From the NCBI GenBank assembly GCA_905215615.1, contig CAJMQM010000027.1, positions 1 through 13,912 of the forward strand: DNA of 13,912 nt, given 5' to 3'. The translations under genes and the position numbers were made by a program. The notes below the pieces were generated by a model that saw nothing but the letters and a program-made list of their open reading frames with translations, was not told where the DNA came from and searched no databases. Positions 5,960-12,879 of this stretch are shown here, piece after piece. The DNA comes from an uncultured bacterium. Lineage in GTDB: Bacteria > Bacillota > Clostridia > TANB77 > CAG-508. Positions within the stretch are counted from its first letter, which is position 1. Each line of letters begins with the position of its first letter.

Positions 5960-8068
5960 TTATACAATATTCCATATAGCAGTAGTTACCATACATAGTA
6001 CAATTCCGCAAATGGTTGGAATTATAAAAGAAAGAACAGTATATTTTATGCTACCAGTTTCTTTTTTTATAGTCATTAAGGTAGTTCCACATGGAAAATG
6101 TAATAATGATAAAAGCATTACATTAACTGCAGTAAGAATAGTCCAGCCATTATTAAATAAAATTTGAGATATGTCATTTATATTTTCTAAGTGTAGTAGT
6201 GTGCCAGTTTTTGCATAACTCATTAATATTATAGGTAGTACAATCTCATTTGCAGGTAAGCCTAATATAAATGCAGTAATTATATACCCGTCTAGACCTA
6301 ATAACTTACCAAATGGATCAAAAAAATTAGCCACATAAGTTAAAATACTTATATCATTTATTTGAATATTTGCAAATAACCAAATTACAAGCCCTGCAGG
6401 TGCTGCAATAGATATAGCTCTTCCTAGAACAAAAATAGTTTTATCAAATATTGACCTTACTATTACCTCCAAAATTTTAGGCTTTCTGTAAGGAGGAAGC
6501 TCTAATGTAAAGGAAGATGGCATACCTTTTAATATGGTTTTTGATAATATTTTAGATACTAAAAGAGTCATTAAAACTCCCAAAATAATTACAAATAAAA
6601 CTACTAAAGTTGCAATTGCAGATGATGCAAAACCACCAACTAAACCATCAAAAAATATAGTAGCAATTGTAATTAAAAACGGAAAACGTCCATTACAAGG
6701 AACAAAGCAATTGGTTAATATTGCAATTAGCTTTTCGCGAGGAGAATCTATTATTTTAGTTCCAACAACACCTGCAGCATTACAGCCGAATCCCATACAC
6801 ATAGTAAGTGCTTGTTTTCCAGAGGCACAAGCTTTTTTAAAAAACTTATCTAAGTTAAAAGCTATTCTTGGAAGGTAGCCTAAATCTTCCAAAATGGTAA
6901 ATAGAGGAAAGAAAATAGCCATTGGTGGCAACATTACTGCTATTACACATGTTAGAGTAGAATATATACCGTCTATTAACAAGCTTGTAAGCCAAGTTGG
7001 TAAATTAATGTAATTAAAAAATATAATAATTTTACTTTGTATATACTCAAAAAAACTTGATAACAGTTCGGAAGGGTAGTTTGCACCAACAATTGTAAGC
7101 CAAAATATTAACCCTAAAAATAAAATCATAATAGGAATTCCAAACTTTTTAGAAGTTAATATTTTATCTGCTTTTCTATCAATACTTTTATAATTTTCTT
7201 TATTATATAAACACACAGATTTTGCAAGCATTTCTGCATTAAAAAATATTTCTGATACAATTTTGTCATTAAAATTTTCTTTAGTAATATTGCTTTTTTT
7301 TAGCCTAGAATACACTCTACTTAGAGCATATAAAATATCAGATGAGTTAAAATCTATATTTAAGTTTTGCTCTATAGATGACAATATTTTTTCATCACCT
7401 TCAATTAACTTAATAGAAATCCACCTTGATAGATATTTATGCACATTAGTTAATTTTTTGTTAATAAGAGGTTCTAAAATTTCAATACTTTCCTCTATTG
7501 CAACACCATAATTTATTTTCATAGGTGAATTTATAATTTTTTTTGTACATACATTTTCAATTTCTTGCATTAACTTTTTTAGAGTCTTTTTATTTTTGGC
7601 AACAGTTCCAACAACTGGTATTCCTAATCTTTCTGAAAGCAAGTCTATATTAACTTCAATTCCTTTTCTTTTTGCTTCATCCAACAAGTTAATACATAAC
7701 ACAACATTTGGTGTTATTTCTAAAGCTTGATACACTAAGTTTAAATTTCTTTCTAAGCATGTAGCATCTACCACTATTAAAAGTGCATTAAAATTGTTAA
7801 AACATATAAAATTACGTGCAATTTCTTCTTCTTCAGAGTGTGACATTAGTGAATATGTACCAGGTAAATCTATAAATTGAAAATTTTTATTTTTGTAATT
7901 ACATATTCCACTAGCATTTTCAACCGTTTTACCAGGCCAGTTACCAGTATGTTGGTGCATACCAGTTAACGCATTAAAAATAGTGGACTTGCCAACATTG
8001 GGTATGCCAGCTAGTGCAACAGAGTAGTTATATGAATTTAAAGTCTTATTTTGTAATTTAGAAGCCAT
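5960..8068 (-). CDS. feoB: Ferrous iron transporter FeoB
   Basis: FeoB is the GTP-dependent inner-membrane importer of Fe(II), the main iron route for an anaerobe. The start at 8068 follows AGGAGG (8078-8073) by only 4 bases. The N-terminal G domain shows G1 GIPNVGKST (21-29), a G2 threonine near 48, G3 DLPG (67-70) and G4 NLLD (127-130), with a helical GDP-dissociation-inhibitor-like segment to about 290. The membrane part (about 310-702) has many hydrophobic segments and two Gate domains. It carries GFGCN with Cys429 and FVPCNGRFP with Cys458, the variant seen in many clostridial FeoB proteins instead of the SCSARLP form of enterobacteria. Length (702 aa) is normal and the gene is intact. 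FeoA lies upstream on the same strand; no feoC is seen. Confidence 0.96.
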   Translation of the reverse strand: MASKLQNKTLNSYNYSVALAGIPNVGKSTIFNALTGMHQHTGNWPGKTVENASGICNYKNKNFQFIDLPGTYSLMSHSEEEEIARNFICFNNFNALLIVVDATCLERNLNLVYQALEITPNVVLCINLLDEAKRKGIEVNIDLLSERLGIPVVGTVAKNKKTLKKLMQEIENVCTKKIINSPMKINYGVAIEESIEILEPLINKKLTNVHKYLSRWISIKLIEGDEKILSSIEQNLNIDFNSSDILYALSRVYSRLKKSNITKENFNDKIVSEIFFNAEMLAKSVCLYNKENYKSIDRKADKILTSKKFGIPIMILFLGLIFWLTIVGANYPSELLSSFFEYIQSKIIIFFNYINLPTWLTSLLIDGIYSTLTCVIAVMLPPMAIFFPLFTILEDLGYLPRIAFNLDKFFKKACASGKQALTMCMGFGCNAAGVVGTKIIDSPREKLIAILTNCFVPCNGRFPFLITIATIFFDGLVGGFASSAIATLVVLFVIILGVLMTLLVSKILSKTILKGMPSSFTLELPPYRKPKILEVIVRSIFDKTIFVLGRAISIAAPAGLVIWLFANIQINDISILTYVANFFDPFGKLLGLDGYIITAFILGLPANEIVLPIILMSYAKTGTLLHLENINDISQILFNNGWTILTAVNVMLLSLLHFPCGTTLMTIKKETGSIKYTVLSFIIPTICGIVLCMVTTAIWNIV

Positions 8069-8104
8069 AGTCCCTCCTAATATTTTTATTTAATATTTTA
8101 TGGA

Positions 8105-8129
8105 AAAATAAGCATAATGTGCTTATTTT
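8105..8129 (-). terminator. Hairpin in the feoA-feoB gap, possible attenuator
   Basis: The 10-bp arms AAAATAAGCA (8105-8114) and TGCTTATTTT (8120-8129) pair perfectly around a 5-nt loop. On the minus strand the stem runs into TTTTT. The stem is AT-rich, so termination of feoA transcripts may be partial. Confidence 0.45.
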
Positions 8130-8232
8130 AAAATTTCAGTTTTTAATTTATCGTAGTAGAGTGGTGCAGATAAAATTACATTAAAAAGTTAATTATAATA
8201 AACTGCTATTACTCAAGAGAGCATTGTAAAAA

Positions 8233-8463
8233 TTAAAGCTCTTCTACAATAACTTTTTTAGAATCCTCTGCCCTTATTGCAATAATTGTGCCACGTATTT
8301 CATATGCAGTAAGTTCTCCAGCAGGACTTTGTAAAATTGGTATAACTTTTGCACCTTCTATTAAACCTAAATCTAACAATCTTCTTTTTATTGAACCTTC
8401 GCAATTTAAAAAGCAAACTTTTGCTAATTTATTTAATTCTATTGTATTTAACGATGTTTTCAT
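8233..8463 (-). CDS. feoA: FeoA, small SH3-like partner of FeoB
   Basis: FeoA is a small cytoplasmic protein with an SH3-like barrel that supports Fe(II) uptake by FeoB. I choose ATG at 8463 (MKTSLNTIELNK), 11 bases after AAAGGA. Earlier in-frame starts (TTG at 8484, ATG at 8475) lack a spaced ribosome binding site. The 76 residues show the family pattern: a hydrophobic first strand, IKRRLLDLGLIEGAKVIPI (the conserved RL-x-LG-hydrophobic-x-x-G-x-x-V block), then AYEIRGTIIAIRAEDSKKVIV ending on the last strand. It precedes feoB on the same strand but 164 bases away, unusually far for an feoAB pair. No convincing Fur box or promoter could be identified upstream. Confidence 0.92.
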   Translation of the reverse strand: MKTSLNTIELNKLAKVCFLNCEGSIKRRLLDLGLIEGAKVIPILQSPAGELTAYEIRGTIIAIRAEDSKKVIVEEL

Positions 8464-8575
8464 AAGTTTTATCATCCTTTGCAAATTTACTTAGTATATT
8501 TTATGTAAAAAATTACGAAATTGAGACAAAATGTAGGATTAATGCACAGAAAAAATAAAAAAATTTAAAAAGTTA

Positions 8576-8604
8576 ATGACTTTTGCAAATAGTTATAATA
8601 TAAT
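8576..8604 (+). promoter_or_regulatory. Sigma-A promoter of the dUTPase gene
   Basis: ATGACT at 8576-8581, a 17-bp spacer and a perfect TATAAT at 8599-8604 precede the start codon by 31 bases. The sequence from -35 to past -10, spacer included, closely resembles the carD promoter. Confidence 0.7.
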
Positions 8605-8635
8605 AAAGAAAATTTTAATTGAAAGGAAGACTAAA

Positions 8636-9100
8636 ATGGAAAAAATAAGAGGATTTGAAGTAGCAAAAGGATTTGAAGATAAAAATATCAATTTACCAGA
8701 AAGAAAAACAAAATATTCAGCAGGGTATGATATTGAAGCAGCAGAAGACTGCGTAGTACCTGCATTTAAGATGGGACAAGCTCCAACTTTTATAAAAACA
8801 GGAATAAAAGCATATATGCCAAAAGATGAATACTTAATGTTATGTAATAGAAGTTCAAACCCAAAGAAAAAAGGTTTGGTTATGGCAAATGGAGTAGGAA
8901 TTATAGATAGTGATTATTATGGAAATCCAGATAATGACGGACATATAATGTTTACATTTTTTAATGTAAAAGATGAAGATATAGAAATAAAGAAAGGCGA
9001 GTGCATTGGTCAAGGAATATTTCTAAAATTTAATATTGCAGATAATGATAATGCCCAAAATGAAAGAACAGGCGGATTTGGTTCAACAAGAAAAGAATAA
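8636..9100 (+). CDS. dut: dUTP diphosphatase (dUTPase)
   Basis: The enzyme hydrolyses dUTP to dUMP and pyrophosphate, keeping uracil out of DNA and supplying dUMP for thymidylate. I take the ATG at 8636 (MEKIRGFEV), 8 bases after AAAGGA; a longer frame from 8576 would begin inside the promoter. All five motifs of trimeric dUTPases appear in order: I KYSAGYDIEAAED (about 26-38), II NRSSNPKKKG (about 77-86), III GVGIIDSDYYG (about 92-102), IV GECIGQGIF (about 122-130) and V RTGGFGSTRK near the end. The motif III aspartate that activates water and the tyrosine that selects deoxyribose are present. Length (154 aa) is normal. It is monocistronic, between its own promoter and a terminator. Confidence 0.93.
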   Translation: MEKIRGFEVAKGFEDKNINLPERKTKYSAGYDIEAAEDCVVPAFKMGQAPTFIKTGIKAYMPKDEYLMLCNRSSNPKKKGLVMANGVGIIDSDYYGNPDNDGHIMFTFFNVKDEDIEIKKGECIGQGIFLKFNIADNDNAQNERTGGFGSTRKE

Positions 9101-9133
9101 ATATTGATTTAATAAAATAAGTTAAAATTAGAG

Positions 9134-9163
9134 AAACGACACATTTTAAATAATGTGCCGTTT
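9134..9163 (+). terminator. Terminator after the dUTPase gene
   Basis: Arms at 9134-9145 (AAACGACACATT) and 9152-9163 (AATGTGCCGTTT) pair over 12 bp with one A-C mismatch, around a 6-nt loop, followed by TATTATA. Confidence 0.82.
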
Positions 9164-9198
9164 TATTATAAAAAATTATATAATAAATAAAAAAATAA

Positions 9199-9227
9199 AT
9201 GACAAAATAAATAATATTTGTTATACT
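9199..9227 (+). promoter_or_regulatory. Promoter of the unrecognised gene at 9244
   Basis: ATGACA at 9199-9204, an exact 17-bp spacer and TATACT at 9222-9227 each match the consensus at five of six positions. The start would be near 9234, only about 10 bases before the ATG at 9244. Confidence 0.65.
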
Positions 9228-9243
9228 ACAAGTGGTAAATACA

Positions 9244-10095
9244 ATGGATAAAAAGGATTTTAGAGAACAAATTAAGTATGATAAAGATAATAATGCAGAA
9301 GGGGTAATAGAAGAAGTTGCGTTAAAGTTTGGCTATAGTCAAGAACTTAAAGATTTGCTATTAAAAATTTATAACAGAGTATATAGTAATTCTTCTTATG
9401 AAGTACAACAAAATTTCTTACAAACTTTAAATGAAGTACCAATTGTAGTCGTAGATAAAATGACCCCAGAGCTTTATGGAGAGTTACAAGACGAATATTT
9501 AGGAAAAGATAGAGTGCAAATTGAGGAAGAAGCAATTAATACAGTTTTAGAATATGAAAACGTTGCTAAATTTTTAGGTATAGAACCACAAGAGGTAGAT
9601 GATGAACTATATAGAGGTGTTGGTATACATGGATTAGTTCCAAGTAGTTATCATGGGCTAATGGATTCAATAGGGCAAAAAATTCAAATGGTACTTGGAA
9701 AATCTAGTTTAGAACAAATTAGACTATTTGATAATAAAAAGACAATAGAAGAATTTAATCAAAGAGGAGCACAAACACAATATTGGCAAGAAAGAGCTCA
9801 CTCTGAAGAAGAAATGAAGAAGAAAAAAGAAATATTAGAAGCACCAGAAAGTACATCTTGGAAGGAATTTTGCCAAAAAAATTATGATACCTATTTTGGA
9901 ATTCACGATGGGGAAACGCCAATACAGAGAATAGACAATGTATTAAGGCAAGTTTATGACATGAAAATGGTTAAATACAATATTCCATTAGAAGAATATA
10001 ATAAAATTATACTGAACATTTTAGGGGAAGCATATTATGTTCTAAACCAAATGGAAGCAGAAAGAGAAAGTAATTTAGAAAAACAAAAAGAATAA
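9244..10095 (+). CDS. Protein of unknown function, 283 aa, cytoplasmic and largely helical
   Basis: I do not recognise this protein. The frame can start at GTG 9232 or ATG 9244; I prefer the ATG because the predicted transcription start falls after the GTG. Neither has a ribosome binding site. The product is soluble, with no signal peptide or membrane segment, one cysteine (in EFCQKN), many Glu, Asp and Lys, and predicted mainly helical. Landmarks are NAEGVIEEVALKFGY near 17-31, DELYRGVGIHGLVPSSYHG near 120-138, a Lys/Glu-rich helix SEEEMKKKKEILEAPES near 187-203, and a charged C-terminal tail of Glu and Lys. There are no nucleotide-binding or zinc motifs. It sits alone between the dUTPase terminator and the carD promoter. 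Codon use looks like that of its neighbours, and the long clean frame with a good promoter supports a real gene. Confidence 0.8.
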   Translation: MDKKDFREQIKYDKDNNAEGVIEEVALKFGYSQELKDLLLKIYNRVYSNSSYEVQQNFLQTLNEVPIVVVDKMTPELYGELQDEYLGKDRVQIEEEAINTVLEYENVAKFLGIEPQEVDDELYRGVGIHGLVPSSYHGLMDSIGQKIQMVLGKSSLEQIRLFDNKKTIEEFNQRGAQTQYWQERAHSEEEMKKKKEILEAPESTSWKEFCQKNYDTYFGIHDGETPIQRIDNVLRQVYDMKMVKYNIPLEEYNKIILNILGEAYYVLNQMEAERESNLEKQKE

Positions 10096-10200
10096 AAATA
10101 GCATGTAAATATATCATTTTAGTAAAAATCGTATGCCAAAATATCGCTTAATTTGACAAATAAAAGATAAAATACTTAACATAGTAATAAAAAAATAGTA

Positions 10201-10239
10201 ATTATGTAGCCACATAATAGTAGTTGTTGCAAGGCAACA
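10201..10239 (+). other. Tandem hairpins in the 273-base gap before carD
   Basis: Two hairpins stand 6 bases apart. ATTATGT/ACATAAT (10201-10207, 10212-10218) has a 4-nt loop. TGTTGC/GCAACA (10225-10230, 10234-10239) has a 3-nt loop and is followed by GTTTTACTAAAA. The second may terminate the 9244 gene, though its T run is short. Upstream, a perfect TTGACA at 10153-10158 with TAACAT 18 bases on could drive a small transcript through both hairpins. The rest of the gap (10096-10150, 10240-10270) holds nothing recognisable. Confidence 0.35.
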
Positions 10240-10279
10240 GTTTTACTAAAAAAACATAAAAAAATTAATGGTAAAAGTT

Positions 10280-10308
10280 TTGACTTTTGCCAATTTTTAT
10301 AGTATAAT
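10280..10308 (+). promoter_or_regulatory. Strong sigma-A promoter of carD
   Basis: TTGACT at 10280-10285, a 17-bp spacer and a perfect TATAAT at 10303-10308. The start would be near 10315, giving a leader of about 75 nt with a small hairpin AACGT/ACGTT and a second copy of GTTGAAAG ahead of the one that forms the ribosome binding site. Confidence 0.85.
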
Positions 10309-10389
10309 AAAAGTGTAGTTGAAAGAGAAAGAAAACCTTCCTAACTCAACATAGTAACGTAAAAAACGTTGAAAGGAGTTGATACTTAC

Positions 10390-10968
10390 ATGTTTAATGT
10401 AGGAGATAAAATAGTATACCCAATGCACGGAGCAGGAACAATAGATGCAATAGAAAACAAAAATATTTTAGGAGAAGAACAAGCTTATTATGTAATAAAA
10501 ATGCCTGGTGAAGTAAAGGTTATGGTACCAACAGATAAAGCAGAGCAAATTGGAGTTAGAAGTGTTATAGATAAAGCAGATGCAAGCAAAGTTATTGCAG
10601 TATTAGAACATAACGAAACAGAAATGTCTCAAAATTGGAATAAAAGATATAGAGACAATATGGACAAAATGAAAAGTGGAGATATATACGAAGTAGCAGA
10701 TGTAGTAAGAAACCTTGCTTTTAAACAAAAAGAAAAAGGAAGCTTATCTACAGGAGAAAAGAAAATGTTTTCAAATGCTAGACAAATTTTAATAAGTGAA
10801 TTAGTCTTAGCAGAGCATGCTACAGAAGAAGAAGTGGAAAGACTAATAGATAATAAAATTAATGTATCTTTTGATGAATATAAAGTACCACATGAAGATA
10901 CAAACTTAAATAATAACGTAGTTAATAAATTTATTCCATTTAACAATGATGGAACTACAAATGTATAA
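10390..10968 (+). CDS. carD: CarD/CdnL-family RNA polymerase-binding transcription regulator
   Basis: CarD-type proteins bind the RNA polymerase beta subunit and stabilise the open promoter complex. ATG at 10390 follows AAAGGAG (10372-10378) by 11 bases; an in-frame TTG at 10369 overlaps that site and is rejected. Residues 1-60 form the Tudor-like polymerase-interaction domain shared with the repair factor Mfd/TRCF: FNVGDKIVYPMHGAGTI, then YYVIKMPGEVKVMVP. The C-terminal helical DNA-binding part has NWNKRYRDNMDKMKSGD, whose tryptophan is the conserved one that wedges the upstream edge of the bubble, and SLSTGEKKMFSNARQIL followed by SELVLA. Length is 192 aa against about 160 for typical relatives; the extra is an Asn-rich tail from about 165. 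It has its own strong promoter and is followed by a terminator, then dnaG-rpoD. Confidence 0.92.
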   Translation: MFNVGDKIVYPMHGAGTIDAIENKNILGEEQAYYVIKMPGEVKVMVPTDKAEQIGVRSVIDKADASKVIAVLEHNETEMSQNWNKRYRDNMDKMKSGDIYEVADVVRNLAFKQKEKGSLSTGEKKMFSNARQILISELVLAEHATEEEVERLIDNKINVSFDEYKVPHEDTNLNNNVVNKFIPFNNDGTTNV

Positions 10969-10979
10969 AAGTACTTATA

Positions 10980-11010
10980 AAAAGAGGAAACTTTAAAAGT
11001 TTTCTTTTTT
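10980..11010 (+). terminator. Terminator after carD
   Basis: Arms at 10980-10992 and 10998-11010 pair over 13 bp with two G-T pairs (core AGAGGAAACT with AGTTTTCTTT), with a 5-nt loop and a T run to 11011. The gap of about 80 bases to dnaG has no clear promoter, so some read-through is likely. Confidence 0.72.
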
Positions 11011-11090
11011 TATGTTTTATGGAAAGTGCATAGAAGGATTTAACCATTTTATGTCGAATAATATTTATATATGAAGAAAGGTAAGTAAAA

Positions 11091-12869
11091 TTGTTTAGAT
11101 ATAGTGATGAAGTTATTGAAGAAGTTAAAAGTAGTAATGATATAGTAGATGTAATTTCTCAGTATGTGACTTTAAAAAGAAGTGGAAGAAATTTCTTTGG
11201 TTTATGTCCATTTCATAAGGAAAAGTCACCTTCTTTTTCTGTCTCTCCAGACAAGCAAATATTTCATTGCTTTGGCTGTGGAGTAGGAGGAAATGTTATT
11301 CATTTTGTTAGCAAAATAGAAAACATTTCATTTATGGAAACAATGGACATGCTAGCTAATAGAGCAGGCATTACTTTACCAACATTAAACAACAATGAAG
11401 ATGACAAAACTTTACAATTAAAATCAAGAGTATATGAAATAAACTCAGCAGTTGCAGAATTCTACCATGAAAATTTATATAAGCCAACATCAAAAGTGGC
11501 ACAAGAATATGTAAAGAAAAGGCGTTTAGATAATAAAACTTTAAAAACATTTTCAATAGGGTATTCAGGAAACTTTGATGACACATACAAGTTTTTAAAA
11601 GCTAAAGGCTTTACAGATGAAGAAATTTTGGCATCAAGTTTGGTTGCAAGGGGAAAAAATGGAGGCTTTATAGATAAGTTTAGAAATAGGCTTATGTTTC
11701 CAATAAAGGATGTTAGAGATAGAGTTATTGCATTTGGAGGAAGAGTTTTAGACGACAGTAAGCCTAAATATATAAATTCCCCTGAAAATATAGTATATAG
11801 TAAAGGAAGACATTTATTTGGGCTTAATGTTGCAAAAAAAGGTGATTGTAAGAAAATTTTAATTGTAGAAGGTTATATGGATGCAATTTCATTATATCAA
11901 AGAGGTATTACAAATGTAGTAGCATCTTTAGGAACCGCTCTTACAGAAGCACAAGGTAGGCTATTAAGAAGAAGTTGCGAGCAAGTTATTTTAGGTTATG
12001 ATGCAGATGGAGCTGGGCAAGCTGCAATTATAAGAGGTATGGACATTTTACAAGACTTAGGATGTGATATAAGAATACTTCAAATACAAGGCGCAAAAGA
12101 CCCAGATGAATTTGTAGTTAAATATGGTCCAGATAAATTTAGGTATTATATGGACAAAGCAATATCTTTAGTAGATTTTAAAGTAAAAGTTCTAAAAAAA
12201 GAATTAGATATAGAAAATGTTAATGATAAAATTAAGTTTTTAAATCAAATAGCAAAACTACTTTCTAAAATATCGAATAATGTAGAACGAGAAATATATA
12301 TGGACAAAATTGCTAAAGATTATTCAATTTCAAAAGAAGCAATACAGGCAGAAATAAATAAATTAATCTATTCTAATAATTCTGGTTCAAAAGTATTACA
12401 AAAACCGGTAAGAACGCAAAATACTGAAGAAACTGTGCAAAAAGTGGATGACGCAACAATAAAAAGAGAAAATATGGTAATTTATCTTTTAATAAATTAC
12501 CCAGAAAATAGCTATAATAAACTAAAAAATATATCTGCTGAAAATTTCAAAAGTGAAATAAACAAAAAAATTGTAAAAACTTTGTATGAGCAGTTAGAAA
12601 AAGGAAATATTAATACTAGTGATGTTATGAATTGGTTTGAAGATACAGAAATAATAAACCATTTGTCAGAAATAATGTCATATGATTTTGAAATTTCAGA
12701 TGTAGATAAAGCCATAGATGATATTATAACAGTATATAAAAAAGAAAGCTTAGTAAATAGAAGAAATAGCATTTTAAAACAACTAGAAAATGTGCAAAAT
12801 GCAGAAGAAGGCAAAGAGCTAGAAAAAGAGTTAAATGATGTTATTATACAACTGGCCAAAATGAAATAG
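11091..12869 (+). CDS. dnaG: DNA primase DnaG
   Basis: DnaG makes the RNA primers for lagging-strand synthesis and is recruited by the replicative helicase. The start is a TTG, 9 bases after GAAAGG; no ATG with a site is available. The N-terminal CHC2 zinc-binding domain has Cys39, His42, Cys60 and Cys63 in GLCPFHKEKSPSFSVSP and FHCFGCGVGGN. The core (about 115-370) contains the TOPRIM active site: VEGYMD with Glu260 and Asp264, GYDADGAG with Asp304 and Asp306, and AKDPDEF with Asp337 and Asp339, which bind the metals. The C-terminal third (about 440-592) is the less conserved helicase-interaction domain. Length is normal at 592 aa. It ends in TAG, the only such stop among the intact genes here, and that codon overlaps the ribosome binding site of rpoD. 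The two genes form one transcription unit, as in the classic macromolecular-synthesis operon. Confidence 0.96.
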   Translation: MFRYSDEVIEEVKSSNDIVDVISQYVTLKRSGRNFFGLCPFHKEKSPSFSVSPDKQIFHCFGCGVGGNVIHFVSKIENISFMETMDMLANRAGITLPTLNNNEDDKTLQLKSRVYEINSAVAEFYHENLYKPTSKVAQEYVKKRRLDNKTLKTFSIGYSGNFDDTYKFLKAKGFTDEEILASSLVARGKNGGFIDKFRNRLMFPIKDVRDRVIAFGGRVLDDSKPKYINSPENIVYSKGRHLFGLNVAKKGDCKKILIVEGYMDAISLYQRGITNVVASLGTALTEAQGRLLRRSCEQVILGYDADGAGQAAIIRGMDILQDLGCDIRILQIQGAKDPDEFVVKYGPDKFRYYMDKAISLVDFKVKVLKKELDIENVNDKIKFLNQIAKLLSKISNNVEREIYMDKIAKDYSISKEAIQAEINKLIYSNNSGSKVLQKPVRTQNTEETVQKVDDATIKRENMVIYLLINYPENSYNKLKNISAENFKSEINKKIVKTLYEQLEKGNINTSDVMNWFEDTEIINHLSEIMSYDFEISDVDKAIDDIITVYKKESLVNRRNSILKQLENVQNAEEGKELEKELNDVIIQLAKMK

Positions 12870-12879
12870 GAGGTATAAT

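Noticed and set aside
6534..6878. 114-codon plus-strand frame inside feoB
   Set aside because: It is antisense to a fully conserved FeoB membrane region, has no family motif, and its composition is what the reverse complement of a membrane-protein gene gives.
8576..8635. Upstream start for the dUTPase adding 20 residues
   Set aside because: It begins inside the -35 element of the promoter, so it would not be in the transcript; the ATG at 8636 has a good site.
10369..10389. TTG start for CarD
   Set aside because: The TTG overlaps the ribosome binding site that serves the ATG at 10390.
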